Source: an uncultured Candidatus Competibacteraceae bacterium
Lineage (GTDB): Bacteria > Pseudomonadota > Gammaproteobacteria > Competibacterales > Competibacteraceae
Direction: 5' to 3'
NCBI GenBank assembly: GCA_937960715.1
Contig: CALGOO010000135.1
Span: forward strand, 1 to 19,320
Length of the DNA: 19,320 bases
Shown: piece by piece, positions 1 through 8,427 of the stretch
How the letters are laid out: the number at the start of each line of letters is the position of its first letter
Position numbering within the stretch: position 1 is the stretch's first letter
The notes under the pieces: generated by a model
What the model was told of the DNA's origin: nothing
Database searches by the model: none
Seen by the model: the letters and a program-made list of their open reading frames with translations, nothing else
Position numbers and translations under genes: made by a program

Positions 1-1
1 A

Positions 2-124
2 GCGAAGAACCCGCAGGCGGTGCTGGCGCGGATGGACCCGGACATCGCGCTGTGGATGCGGCGCATCCGGGATTTGCCCGAACCGACCGAAAAGCCGCGC
101 CGTCGCCGGACACGGAACGGGTGA
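2..124 (+). CDS. 3' end of an unidentified gene (partial)
   Basis: An open frame enters from the left edge and ends at TGA 122-124, giving 40 residues. It contains a DPDIALWMRRIRDLPEP stretch and closes with a very basic tail (RRRRTRNG). The composition looks like the C-terminus of a real protein, and it runs convergently into the SDR gene with only about 25 bases between the two stops. I do not recognise the family. A chance frame cannot be excluded on so short a piece. Confidence 0.4.
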   Translation, partial: AKNPQAVLARMDPDIALWMRRIRDLPEPTEKPRRRRTRNG

Positions 125-149
125 CAACACGGCAATCGGGACGGCTTCC

Positions 150-950
150 TCACCGGGCCAGAAAGGGTTCCAACGCCGTCATGGACGCCTGCCAGAGCGC
201 CTCGGCCAGGCGCGTATCACGGGCGATGGCCATAGGTCGGGCCGGCCGGCTGTCGATGAAATACTGGCCAGTCACGGCGCGAACGGCGTCCGCCGTCGCC
301 AGGTAAACCGAAGTTCGGGCGCCATCGGCGATGGACGCGCCACCTCGGGAAAACCCACTGCGCAGCAACTTGGTCTCGATCACTCCCGGATGCAGGCAGT
401 TGGCGGTCGCCGCCGTGCCGGCCAGCCGCTTAGCCAGCGCCTGGGTGAACAGGATATTCGCCAGTTTCGAGGTGGCGTAGGCGGTATAGCCGTCGAAGCG
501 GCGGGCGAAGCTCAGGTCGTTCAGATCCAGCCGGGCGCCCTGATGGGCGACGGAGCTGACCGTGACGATCCGACCCTGGAAACTGGCCTGGATCGTCGCC
601 AGTAGCGCCTGGGTCAGCAGAAAGGGCGCGAAGTGATTGACCGCCATGGTCATTTCGAACCCATCCGGGGTCAGGCGGCGCTCGTGTTGGTACACGCCGG
701 CGTTGTGGATCAGAACGTCGAGCGCTGGAACCTGCTGTCGGACCTGGTCGGCCAGCGCCAACACCTGGCGCATCTCGGCCAGGTCGCCCCAGACCGGCAC
801 GGCGGTTGGCGTCTCGAGGGCCTGGATCGTCTGCCGCGCCCGCTCCAGGGTGCGCCCGTGCAGCAACACCCGATGGCCTTGCGCCAGCAATTGCCGCGCG
901 GTTTCCCGACCGATGCCGTCGGTCGCGCCGGTAATGAGGATGGTTTTCAT
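150..950 (-). CDS. SDR-family NAD(P)-dependent oxidoreductase
   Basis: A 266-residue protein of the classical short-chain dehydrogenase/reductase length. The Rossmann nucleotide-binding motif TGATDGIG is at residues 7-14, the NAG motif (IHNAGVY) lies near residue 86, the catalytic Ser is in VTVSSVAHQ and the catalytic Tyr/Lys pair in YTAYATSK (YxxxK). An Arg soon after the first glycine loop (HGRT) suggests NADP(H) preference. The overall pattern is closest to retinol-dehydrogenase or protochlorophyllide-reductase-like SDRs, but the substrate cannot be read from sequence. It starts 48 bases after the SNF2 helicase stop on the same strand and may be cotranscribed with it. No strong Shine-Dalgarno sequence precedes the ATG. 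Confidence 0.9.
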   Translation of the reverse strand: MKTILITGATDGIGRETARQLLAQGHRVLLHGRTLERARQTIQALETPTAVPVWGDLAEMRQVLALADQVRQQVPALDVLIHNAGVYQHERRLTPDGFEMTMAVNHFAPFLLTQALLATIQASFQGRIVTVSSVAHQGARLDLNDLSFARRFDGYTAYATSKLANILFTQALAKRLAGTAATANCLHPGVIETKLLRSGFSRGGASIADGARTSVYLATADAVRAVTGQYFIDSRPARPMAIARDTRLAEALWQASMTALEPFLAR

Positions 951-998
951 GAGGGTGTCGTCCGTTCGTTCATGCGCGAAAAGGGAAAGAATCCTCGC

Positions 999-3900
999 CT
1001 ACGCCGCTTCTTGCAGCAGCCTTAGCAGATCGTCCGCCGAAATCCGGCCACCCGTGCCGGTTCCCTCCAACAACTGTTCCGCCAGGTCCCGCTTCTGGTG
1101 GTGCAGGGCGACGATTTTCTCCTCGATGGTGCCTTGGGCCACCAGCCGGTAGATGGTCACCGGTCGCTGCTGGCCGATGCGGTGCGCCCGGTCCGACGCC
1201 TGATCCTCCACCGCCGGATTCCACCACGGGTCCATGTGGATGACGAAATCGGCGGCGGTCAAGTTCAACCCCAGGCCGCCGGCCTTCAGGCTGATCAAAA
1301 ACACGTCGCCCCGGCCGGCCTGAAAAGCGTCCACGCTCCGCTTGCGCTCGTTGGCCGGCGTACTGCCGTCCAGATACTGATAGGCCACCTTCTTGCGGTC
1401 CAGCAACTCGCGGAGGATGGCCAGATGATCGACGAACTGGCTGAACACCAGCGCCTTGTGCCGGTTTTCCAGCAACTCGTCGAGAATCTCCTCGAACGCC
1501 GCCAGCTTGGCCCCTGGCAGGTCGGTCTCCGGCAGCGCCAGCTTCGGATGGCAGCAGGCCCGGCGCAGCTTCATGATCTCCCCAAGAATCTGGAAAGATT
1601 TTTGGCCGTCGGCGTCGTCCACCTTGGCCAGCCGCTCCAGCGCTTTCTGGCGCAAGGCTTCGTACAGGGCTGTTTCCTCCGGCCCCAGTTCCACCCGCCG
1701 CAGAATCTCGGTGCGCGACGGCAGCGCCTCCAGCACCTCCGACTTCAACCGGCGCAGGATAAACGGTTGAATCAGTTGCTTGAGCCGGTGGCGGGCCTGG
1801 ACGTCCCGATCTCGCTCGATGGGCGTGGCGAACCGCTGGTTGAAACGCTCCAGGGAGCCGAGCAAACCCGGATTGATGAAGCGGAACAGATTCCACAACT
1901 CGCCCAGGTGGTTCTCAATCGGAGTGCCGGTGGTCATCATCCGAAAATCGCCGCGCAGTTCCATGGCCGCCTGGGAACGCTTGGTGGTCATGTTCTTGAT
2001 GGCCTGCGCCTCGTCGAGGACGATGGTCCGCCATTCCCGCTCCGTCAACCGTTCCGCTTCCTGCTGCAACAGGCCGTAGCTGCAAATCAGCAGGTCGAAC
2101 GGTCCCAGCCGCGCCAGGGTCTGCTCGCGGTCGCCACCGCCGAACATGATCGGGTTCAAGGTCGGGGCGAAGCGGCGAATCTCGTCCACCCAGTTCAAGC
2201 AAACCGAGGTCGGCGCGACCACCAGGGTTGGCCCGTCCTGCGCCCGGCTCAGGATCAGCGTCAGCGCCTGCACCGTCTTGCCCAGCCCCATGTCGTCGGC
2301 CAGACAGGCACCCACGCCCCAGTGCGCCAGCCGCGCCAGCCACTCGAAACCTTGCGACTGATAGTCCCGCAGTTCGGCTTGCAAGGTCGAGGGAATCGCC
2401 GGTTGCAGCGCCTCGGCCTCGCGCAACCGCTGGATTTGCGCCTTCCAGTCGGCGTCGGCGCGCACCGATCCCGCCTCGGCGGTGAGCGGCTCCAACATCT
2501 GGGCCGCCAGCGGGTGAAACCGCACGCCCTTGGCGCCCGGCTCGCCGAAGCCGCGCAATTCGTCCAGCCGCCGCCGAAATTCGTCGGTCAAGGCCAGAAA
2601 CTGGCCCTGGCCCAGTGGCAGGAACCGGCCCGGCGCCCGTTCGAGCAGTTCGAGCAACTGGCGCATGTTGAACACTTGCTCGTCCAGGCGCAGCTCGCCG
2701 TCGAGGTCGAACCAGTCCCGGTGACGCTTGATGCTCAGGCGAAGCTGGCTGAGAGTCGCGGGGTGGCTGACCTTGAATTTCTCACCCTCCGGCCATTCCA
2801 GCACCGCCTGGTCGCCCAGGGCTTGCAGTTCCAGCAGCGCCTCCAGACAGGCTTCCGGATCGGGCAGAATCCACTCGCCACCGACGGTGGGCTGGCGCGA
2901 CAGGCTGGGCACGGCGGTCATCATCTGTGCCACCCGCCGGCGTTCCAGTTTCAGATCACGGCGGGCCTGCACCCGCTTGCCGTCGATCTCGGCGATCACC
3001 CACTCGCCACCGGCGCCAGGTCGGTAGGAGGGGCCACTGGAGGCAAACGGTCGCACCCGCAGTTCGATCTTCAGTCCCTCGCCGAAGGGCAGCAAATGGA
3101 CGTGCGGCAGGGAATCGGCGGCGACTTCCTCCAGATTCTCCACCCCGCCGCCGATACTGGACTGCACGGTCACCAGGTTCGCCAGGGCCGCTACCGTTTC
3201 CAGCACGCGGGCCTTGGCCGCGCCGGGCACCAGCAAGCCATTGCCCAGGATCGCCATGACCTGCTTGTGCGCCTCGTTGAACGCGATCACCTTGAGCCGG
3301 GTCGGTGTCTCCTTGACCACCTTCACCGACTCGATGGCGGTTGCCTGGGGCGACAGTTCCAGCCGCCACTGCGAACCCTGCGGGGTGATCAGCAGTTCCG
3401 GATCGCCCTTGACCAGATCCACCCGCACGCCCGGCGTATCCTCCCAGAAGATCAGCGGGTGACCCACCAGCAGCGGCAACGCCCGGTCGGTATCGATTTC
3501 GTAGCTGGTCTGGCCGTAATAGCCGCTGTAGTCCACGCGCACGGTGGAACAGATTTCGCGGTCCTGAGGAGTGAGAAAATCCAGTTTTTCCGCGTGGTGC
3601 AGCCGCTTTAGCGCCACCGCCCGGCCCTGGGTCCATTGGCCTCGGGCATCGCGCTTCTGCTCGCGCGGGCTGATCGTGCAACTCCCGCTCTTGTGCCAAC
3701 TGATCCACCACACCAGTCGGTTCGCCGGCGCCGTCGTCGGCTCCGCCCCGGGCTGGGTCAGTTCCAGCAGCGCGTTCAGAGCGTGTTCCCAAGGTTCCTT
3801 GAGTTGGAACAGGCGAGCGAGATGACGCCCGCCGTCCAGCTCCTCCTCCTCTTTGTGGGAGAGAGTGGAGGGTTCAGGGGAATTGTAGGTTGGGCCGACC

Positions 3901-5156
3901 AGGCGCTGCAGCAGTTCGCCCAGCTCCGCCGCGAACCAGCGATAGCCATTCTCCTGGGCGATATTCAGCAGGGGCTTCGCCAGGTCGCGCAAAGCTTGCC
4001 GGTCGGCGACGTTCAGCCAGAACAGCACCAGCAGTTGGAAAAAGCGGTCGAGCGCGGGCAGCGGTGCGCTCAGATCTGGTGGGGCAATTCTCTGAAGTTG
4101 GCCCTGCTGAATCTCCACCACCTGCCACAGATTCCGATAGAGACCGGGATAAGCATAGCGCGCGCCCTTGTCGAACACCGGCGCCATCATATCCAGGGCT
4201 TGGCGCAACCGGGCGGGCGTGTTGCTGGCCAGCAGCGCCAGAATGAAAAACACCCCGGCCAGATGATCGAAGAAAATCTTGCGCTTGCCGGTCCGCTTGC
4301 GGAGCAGCTTCAGCGCGGCCTCGTAATGCTGGATGGCGTCCTCATCCTTCCCGTCCAGAAACGCCAGCCAGCCGCGCAGGGCCTCGCTGTAATCCGTCGG
4401 CTGCGGAGCCAAGTACTGGCTGGCCTTCGCCCGGTCGCCGCGCAGCAGCGCCTGTTCCGCCAGGTAATAGCGCAGCGGGTCGGTGCAGCGGTTCCCGGCC
4501 AGCAGGCTTTCTCCCAAGGCGATGAGTTCGCCCGCCGGCTCGAAATGCCGCGCCGCCGCCGCGAAGATGGCGGCCAGCGCCTCCATCAGCAACTCATCCG
4601 ACAGCGTGCGCAAACCGTCGGGGTCGAACGGGTTGTTGAAGATCAGCAACCAGGGCGGATATTGCGCCAGGTCGGTCGGGTAGTTTCTAGCGCAAATCTC
4701 CAGAATGTGTTGCATGCGCTTCACATCGCCCCGGTAAAAGGCGATGCGCAACCAGGCCAGCGCCTGCCGGTAGCTGCGGTAATACGAATCGCTCCAGCCA
4801 GTGCCCCTCATCACCTCTTGCACCGCCTTGGCCATGCTCTCGAAGCGGCCTTCCCGCACCGCCCGGCGGGTGATGTCCTCGACGATCAGGCGATGGCAAA
4901 GCCACTGGTTGTTGGCCTTGACCACCAATTTTTTGCTGACCAGCCGGTCCAGCAGGGGCACCAGGCCCGGTTGCGGGAAACCCTTGGATTTGATTTGCGG
5001 CGCGTCGCAGCGGCGCGCGCAGTCGGCCAGCGCGGTTTTCCCCACTTCCTCGTAAATCACCGACAGCAATTGCAAAACCGCTTGTTCGAGCGGGGGCAGG
5101 GCTTCGTAGGCATTGAGGAGGGCTTGGCGTATTTTCTGGTCGTTGGTTGCGGACAT
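999..5156 (-). CDS. SNF2-family DEAD/DEAH-box helicase with long N-terminal extension
   Basis: A 1385-residue Swi2/Snf2-type ATPase. The C-terminal 480 or so residues carry the full motor: motif I DDMGLGKT (Lys about residue 960), motif II LDEAQ (Asp about 1048), then the second RecA lobe with VFSQF, LDGSTP, SLKAGGLGLNLT and the motif VI region DRAHRIGQQRP. A stretch around residues 800-870 (HRDWFDLDGEL, then LGQGQFLAL) matches the helicase-associated region usual in bacterial SNF2 proteins. The first 450 or so residues are helix-rich and TPR-like with no recognised domain. Such proteins are dsDNA translocases thought to remodel protein-DNA or polymerase complexes; the target here is unknown. 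The ATG at 5156 is the only good start, though no clear ribosome-binding site precedes it. Long open frames on the opposite strand are codon-bias shadows. Confidence 0.93.
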   Translation of the reverse strand: MSATNDQKIRQALLNAYEALPPLEQAVLQLLSVIYEEVGKTALADCARRCDAPQIKSKGFPQPGLVPLLDRLVSKKLVVKANNQWLCHRLIVEDITRRAVREGRFESMAKAVQEVMRGTGWSDSYYRSYRQALAWLRIAFYRGDVKRMQHILEICARNYPTDLAQYPPWLLIFNNPFDPDGLRTLSDELLMEALAAIFAAAARHFEPAGELIALGESLLAGNRCTDPLRYYLAEQALLRGDRAKASQYLAPQPTDYSEALRGWLAFLDGKDEDAIQHYEAALKLLRKRTGKRKIFFDHLAGVFFILALLASNTPARLRQALDMMAPVFDKGARYAYPGLYRNLWQVVEIQQGQLQRIAPPDLSAPLPALDRFFQLLVLFWLNVADRQALRDLAKPLLNIAQENGYRWFAAELGELLQRLVGPTYNSPEPSTLSHKEEEELDGGRHLARLFQLKEPWEHALNALLELTQPGAEPTTAPANRLVWWISWHKSGSCTISPREQKRDARGQWTQGRAVALKRLHHAEKLDFLTPQDREICSTVRVDYSGYYGQTSYEIDTDRALPLLVGHPLIFWEDTPGVRVDLVKGDPELLITPQGSQWRLELSPQATAIESVKVVKETPTRLKVIAFNEAHKQVMAILGNGLLVPGAAKARVLETVAALANLVTVQSSIGGGVENLEEVAADSLPHVHLLPFGEGLKIELRVRPFASSGPSYRPGAGGEWVIAEIDGKRVQARRDLKLERRRVAQMMTAVPSLSRQPTVGGEWILPDPEACLEALLELQALGDQAVLEWPEGEKFKVSHPATLSQLRLSIKRHRDWFDLDGELRLDEQVFNMRQLLELLERAPGRFLPLGQGQFLALTDEFRRRLDELRGFGEPGAKGVRFHPLAAQMLEPLTAEAGSVRADADWKAQIQRLREAEALQPAIPSTLQAELRDYQSQGFEWLARLAHWGVGACLADDMGLGKTVQALTLILSRAQDGPTLVVAPTSVCLNWVDEIRRFAPTLNPIMFGGGDREQTLARLGPFDLLICSYGLLQQEAERLTEREWRTIVLDEAQAIKNMTTKRSQAAMELRGDFRMMTTGTPIENHLGELWNLFRFINPGLLGSLERFNQRFATPIERDRDVQARHRLKQLIQPFILRRLKSEVLEALPSRTEILRRVELGPEETALYEALRQKALERLAKVDDADGQKSFQILGEIMKLRRACCHPKLALPETDLPGAKLAAFEEILDELLENRHKALVFSQFVDHLAILRELLDRKKVAYQYLDGSTPANERKRSVDAFQAGRGDVFLISLKAGGLGLNLTAADFVIHMDPWWNPAVEDQASDRAHRIGQQRPVTIYRLVAQGTIEEKIVALHHQKRDLAEQLLEGTGTGGRISADDLLRLLQEAA

Positions 5157-5425
5157 GGCGGATGCACAGGTAGCGAAATCGTGGCGCCAAGCCCGGAAGC
5201 AAGTGTTCGCCTCCGCCCCGTTGGAACGAGGAGGGGCTGGGCGGGTACGCCAGGAAAGTTGGGAGAGCTACACTGTATAGCAAAATCGTGGGAAGTTTGA
5301 TGCGACAAGCTCATTCCGCTCGCCATCCATCGGTTCCGTCTGGCTGAGCGGGGGCAAGGGAAGGGCGGTCAGGGTTTTTTCCAACGGGGTCGGATGGTGG
5401 CGGGCGTCCTACCTAAAAAGAGTGC
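5157..5425. other. Intergenic region between the DUF2235 gene and the SNF2 gene
   Basis: About 270 bases with no convincing ORF, RNA or strong hairpin. It must hold the 3' end of the DUF2235 transcript and probably the promoter of the SNF2 gene. An AT-richer patch around 5270-5290 is the only promoter-like composition; I could not assign clear -35 and -10 boxes. Confidence 0.4.
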
Positions 5426-6481
5426 TTACCGCCCACGCCATGCCTGGTCCTCGTATCGCACCCACGGCTCGATTGAATGAGGAAGTTGCTTGACCCACGG
5501 CTCGTAGGACGGATTGCTGGCGTTGGATTCGTTCCGAGTGCGCTTGAGAACGCTCTCGTGTATAACTGGCCGTTCCTCTCCGCGTCCTTCCCATGCGCGA
5601 ACCTGTTGGCGATAAAGTCCGGTAATCCAATTGCCCCTGGAATCATGCATGAAACCATCGGCGTCCTCGGAAATGTTGACTTCGTTATGCTTGTTGAATT
5701 CCGGGTAGATTTTCAGCCCATGATTGACGGCCATGTGCGTCATCCAGACCAGGGGAATATCGGAGAGGCCATGTTCCTTGTATCCACCACCTACATCCGT
5801 ATGCATTCCACTGAACCAGACCTGCCGCACGGTTTGCCCGGCGTCCCAAAGGATTGGGTGAAACGTTTTCCGCTCATCGTCTATCGCCAAGGCGTGGTAG
5901 GCATACTCCACGCTTTCGCTAAGCGTAAAATTATGAAATTTATGCCTGAATCCAGGTAGACCATCGAGCAGGACACTGGCTGACTCAAAGGGTAAACCCA
6001 GAGCTGCGACCGTATCAAAACAGCCGATAAATTTGATTTTCGTCCACATCGCGCGGTGGCGGCGCACAAACTCATCCGCCCTCTCTTTGCGCTGATCCTC
6101 GTCGGATATTTGGTAAATCTTGTAAGCCCTGGTAATAAGTTCAGGACGGGACTTGGGCAGGATGCCGAAATAGTGAATAAAGCTGGACAAGCTGCGCACC
6201 GTGGCGGCGCCGCGACTGAATCCCAAAAGAAAGATCTGATCGCCCGCTTCATAGTGATCGAAAATGAACCGGTAACATTCCTGAATGTTGCGGGATATAC
6301 CCTTGCCCCCGATACTGCCAGTAACCTTCCTCCATCCCGTACCGATGCCGGGATCATAAAACGCGATTTGATTCGACGTGCGGTCTTCCACCATTTTGAA
6401 GATCTTGTAGATGTTGGTGTCGTTGCCAACACCGCCCTCTTGACCGGTCCCATCGGAGAAAACAAGGATATTTTTCGACAT
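5426..6481 (-). CDS. DUF2235 alpha/beta-hydrolase (Tle1-type phospholipase-like)
   Basis: A 351-residue protein, essentially one DUF2235 domain. It opens with ILVFSDGTG and has the nucleophile elbow GFSRG at 87-91 (Ser89), FDTVAALG at 156-162 (probable acid Asp) and WFSGMHTDVGGGY at 222-234 with the probable catalytic His227. This is the arrangement of the catalytic domain of Tle1 type VI secretion phospholipases, so lipid or ester hydrolysis is the likely activity. No signal peptide or transmembrane segment is seen. I chose the ATG at 6481 over an in-frame ATG at 6499 because AGGAG sits 8 bases before it. It lies downstream of the NlpC/lysozyme gene on the same strand. No VgrG, PAAR or Tle1 accessory domain is in the window, so secretion by a type VI system is unproven. 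Confidence 0.85.
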   Translation of the reverse strand: MSKNILVFSDGTGQEGGVGNDTNIYKIFKMVEDRTSNQIAFYDPGIGTGWRKVTGSIGGKGISRNIQECYRFIFDHYEAGDQIFLLGFSRGAATVRSLSSFIHYFGILPKSRPELITRAYKIYQISDEDQRKERADEFVRRHRAMWTKIKFIGCFDTVAALGLPFESASVLLDGLPGFRHKFHNFTLSESVEYAYHALAIDDERKTFHPILWDAGQTVRQVWFSGMHTDVGGGYKEHGLSDIPLVWMTHMAVNHGLKIYPEFNKHNEVNISEDADGFMHDSRGNWITGLYRQQVRAWEGRGEERPVIHESVLKRTRNESNASNPSYEPWVKQLPHSIEPWVRYEDQAWRGR

Positions 6482-6488
6482 TATGCGC

Positions 6489-6494
6489 ACTCCT
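6489..6494 (-). promoter_or_regulatory. Ribosome-binding site deciding the DUF2235 start
   Basis: AGGAGT on the minus strand lies 7-8 bases before the ATG at 6479-6481. It supports that codon over the in-frame ATG six codons upstream, whose best match (GAGG) is about 12 bases away. Confidence 0.6.
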
Positions 6495-6640
6495 GACATT
6501 TCGAGAAATTACCTCACCAAAAACGCCTTCAACGCCTCAATTCCTGTATTGATTGAGCACCTTCATGGCGATCTTGCCGGTTCCTGAATCCGATATTTCG
6601 CACTGGTTCTCCCAGGAATACCTGACCGGGAGCTAACCGA

Positions 6641-6672
6641 CACCCAACAGCAGGCAAAGCTTTTGTTGGGTG
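6641..6672. repeat. Perfect 9-bp inverted repeat (hairpin)
   Basis: CACCCAACA at 6641-6649 pairs perfectly with TGTTGGGTG at 6664-6672 around a 14-base loop. It lies between the broken small ORF region and the DUF2235 gene. No T-run follows on either strand, so it is not a classical intrinsic terminator. It could be an mRNA processing or leader structure, or a remnant of a mobile element. Confidence 0.5.
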
Positions 6673-6697
6673 CCCATGTTGAGCGCGGTGTTAGGGC

Positions 6698-6978
6698 TTA
6701 GCCAAGTACCGGCACAGGGAGCGCCACATTTGCCGCCTTTGAAATAGCATTCCAAAGTACGCCAACCATAGCGTTCCAGATCTTTTCAATCGTAACCTGA
6801 ACTCGCCATCGGGTGCCACCGCTCGGTATGAACCGCACGCTTCCGCGCGTCGACTCCATGCCATGATTAGGCTGGCCTTTCGCTACCGGGTGACATGGAA
6901 AAGCTGCCCGTAATGCATTCCGGCTGGAATATCAGCATTCAAATCCAGGTAGAGGCTCTTGCGGCTAAAGGACGCCAT
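6698..6978 (-). pseudogene. Possible small gene, apparently frameshifted
   Basis: Two protein-like short frames abut here. The first begins at ATG 6978, overlapping the NlpC gene end, and runs 31 codons to TAG 6883 (core DIPAGMHYGQLFHVTR). The second is open in a frame offset by one base across that stop (VAKGQPNHGMESTRGSVRF), with ATG at 6859, and ends at TAA 6698 (core RWRVQVTIEKIWNAM). One inserted base near 6883-6886 would join them into a protein of about 83 residues. I recognise no family. The position between a peptidoglycan hydrolase and a DUF2235 enzyme would suit an immunity or accessory protein, but that is inference. It could also be two separate small ORFs or chance. Confidence 0.35.
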
Positions 6979-8056
6979 GCTCCCTAAACCAGATGGCTCT
7001 GGCAAGAACATCAGCCGAATAGTTACGATGCGCGGTGGGATCATCAACGCGATCGATGCCACGCTGTGGATTTCGAAGTACCTTGAGGATGTTTCCTTCA
7101 CCTGCGTTATAAGCGGCGATTCCAGCGCGCAGGAGGTTGGCTTGAGAGAGGTTCACTCCAGATTTCTCCAGGAACTTCAGCTTCTTATACAGTGTCTTGG
7201 CACCGTACAAGATATTTTCCCGCGGAGATCGCCAGTTGCCGGTACGGGCAAATTCGTGGGAATCCCAATCGATTTGCATGAGACCCCTTCCAAAGCCTTG
7301 TCCATCGAGGGGAAGGTTGCCGCGTAGGGGCGGAGAGTTTTTAGGCTTGCGTTTCACCCAATCGCCCGTGCCGGATGGTCCTTTCGGTTTTAAGAGGGGG
7401 CTTGTTCCCCAGCCTGATTCACGGGAGCCAATACCCGCAATCACCGCAGGTTCAATGCCATATTCTCCAGCGGCTTCGAGTATGAAGGAACGGTATACGT
7501 CGAGGGCACGTAAGTGTGCTTTGAGTTCCTCAGGCGATATTTCAACGCCGGCGATGGGTTCGCTGTCAAATAGATTATAATGAGCGACATAGAGATCCGA
7601 TGACGGTGTACTGTCCGCTGTTCGCTGCTGTTGCCACGGTAAGCCAGCGGGGCGTATCAACGCCACCAGGTCAGAGCGCCGTTTTATGGGTCGGATACGC
7701 ACTTCGGCCCCCTGTTCGCGCGCGCGCTCCACAGTCGTGGTTTCAGGACCGCCCCCACCAGCTTCGATCATATTCTGTGCATCCAGGCAGATTGCAATAT
7801 GGCCGATGCGCCGAGGCTTTCCATAGAAAGCAAGACATCCGCAATCGGCTCTGGACACAGGACTTCCCTGCCCAGGCTTTTGGAAGTGCCGATAAAGATC
7901 ATGCGCTGTTTGATCCCCCACAGGATCAAGTCCCAGACGGGCAAGTAAGACCTGCGCCAATCCGGAACAGTCATAAGCGTCTGGTCCATCCGCACCCCAG
8001 ATGTAGGGTAGCCCCAAAAACGTCTTGCAGAACGCGGTGAATTCTTCTGGAGTCAT
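6965..8056 (-). CDS. NlpC/P60 peptidase fused to a lysozyme-like transglycosylase domain
   Basis: A 363-residue protein with two cell-wall hydrolase domains. Residues 1-135 are NlpC/P60-like: YDCSG gives catalytic Cys30 and IGHIAIC gives His86, for cleaving peptide stems. Residues 155-363 resemble a lytic transglycosylase or goose-type lysozyme: SRESGWG with catalytic Glu213, GRGLMQID at 257-264 and AAYNAGEGN at 314-322. Together they could cut both glycan and peptide parts of peptidoglycan. No signal peptide is visible, so delivery would need a secretion system, a holin or lysis. The open frame extends upstream to 8206, but that part runs through a palindromic repeat and looks non-coding. 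The ATG at 8056 follows a purine-rich GGGGAAGAG and starts directly at the domain. The nearest downstream complete gene is the DUF2235 enzyme. Confidence 0.85.
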   Translation of the reverse strand: MTPEEFTAFCKTFLGLPYIWGADGPDAYDCSGLAQVLLARLGLDPVGDQTAHDLYRHFQKPGQGSPVSRADCGCLAFYGKPRRIGHIAICLDAQNMIEAGGGGPETTTVERAREQGAEVRIRPIKRRSDLVALIRPAGLPWQQQRTADSTPSSDLYVAHYNLFDSEPIAGVEISPEELKAHLRALDVYRSFILEAAGEYGIEPAVIAGIGSRESGWGTSPLLKPKGPSGTGDWVKRKPKNSPPLRGNLPLDGQGFGRGLMQIDWDSHEFARTGNWRSPRENILYGAKTLYKKLKFLEKSGVNLSQANLLRAGIAAYNAGEGNILKVLRNPQRGIDRVDDPTAHRNYSADVLARAIWFREHGVL

Positions 8057-8102
8057 GTAGGCTCTTCCCCTTGAGCGGATATTCGTATGAAAACGATGTA
8101 AC

Positions 8103-8141
8103 CGTTCACTCCCCCTCCCAGCGGGGGGAGGGGTCTGAACG
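8103..8141. repeat. REP-like imperfect palindrome in the NlpC gene leader
   Basis: CGTTCA at 8103-8108 pairs with TGAACG at 8136-8141, enclosing a C-rich arm and a G-rich arm that pair with a few mismatches. It lies about 50-85 bases upstream of the chosen NlpC start, within the transcribed leader on the minus strand. It resembles the short GC-rich palindromes scattered in many proteobacterial genomes. It supports placing the gene start downstream of it. Confidence 0.6.
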
Positions 8142-8216
8142 CTTACAAAACGATCAGTTCCGGTACGAGAATAACCAGTGATTATGTCGTTTCGGTCCAA
8201 GATCAATTAGTTGGCT

Positions 8217-8384
8217 TTACTGGATTGTCTGGCGGTACAACTCCATTCGCCAGACTTTTTGGTCCTGGAAATCCCGCCATGTTCGCGCCGTCCGCCTGAA
8301 GCCGGATTCGATACCACGAGGCGCCTTTAAACCATCAGCATCTTTCATGCCATAGCCGTGTATGGCGCGGATGGTGTTATCCAT
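8217..8384 (-). CDS. Small hypothetical protein or gene remnant
   Basis: A 55-codon frame from ATG 8384 to TAA 8217. The composition is protein-like and basic (GYGMKDADGLKAPRGIESGF, then RTARTWRDFQ). The frame is closed by a TAA ten codons before the ATG. There is no Shine-Dalgarno; the bases before the ATG are pyrimidine-rich, which argues either for weak translation or for a truncated gene end. I recognise no family. It lies on the same strand as the NlpC gene and 160 bases upstream of it, just downstream of the tandem dyads, so it could be the first cistron of that unit. Confidence 0.4.
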   Translation of the reverse strand: MDNTIRAIHGYGMKDADGLKAPRGIESGFRRTARTWRDFQDQKVWRMELYRQTIQ

Positions 8385-8427
8385 GAAGGAGTTATTGGCG
8401 CTGGCTCTTTATTTTAAGCACTTGGAC

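Noticed and set aside
1098..5300. Very long plus-strand open frames (837 and 554 codons) opposite the SNF2 gene
   Set aside because: They are mirror frames caused by high GC and codon bias. Their translations are rich in Q, H, R and G with no domain, while the minus frame has every SNF2 motif.
6632..6700. Integron attC-like site around the CACCCAACA/TGTTGGGTG hairpin
   Set aside because: The outer core sites do not fit the RYYYAAC/GTTRRRY consensus and the spacers on the two sides are very unequal.
8057..8206. Extension of the NlpC/lysozyme gene to 8206
   Set aside because: It runs through a palindromic repeat; the domain begins right after the ATG at 8056.
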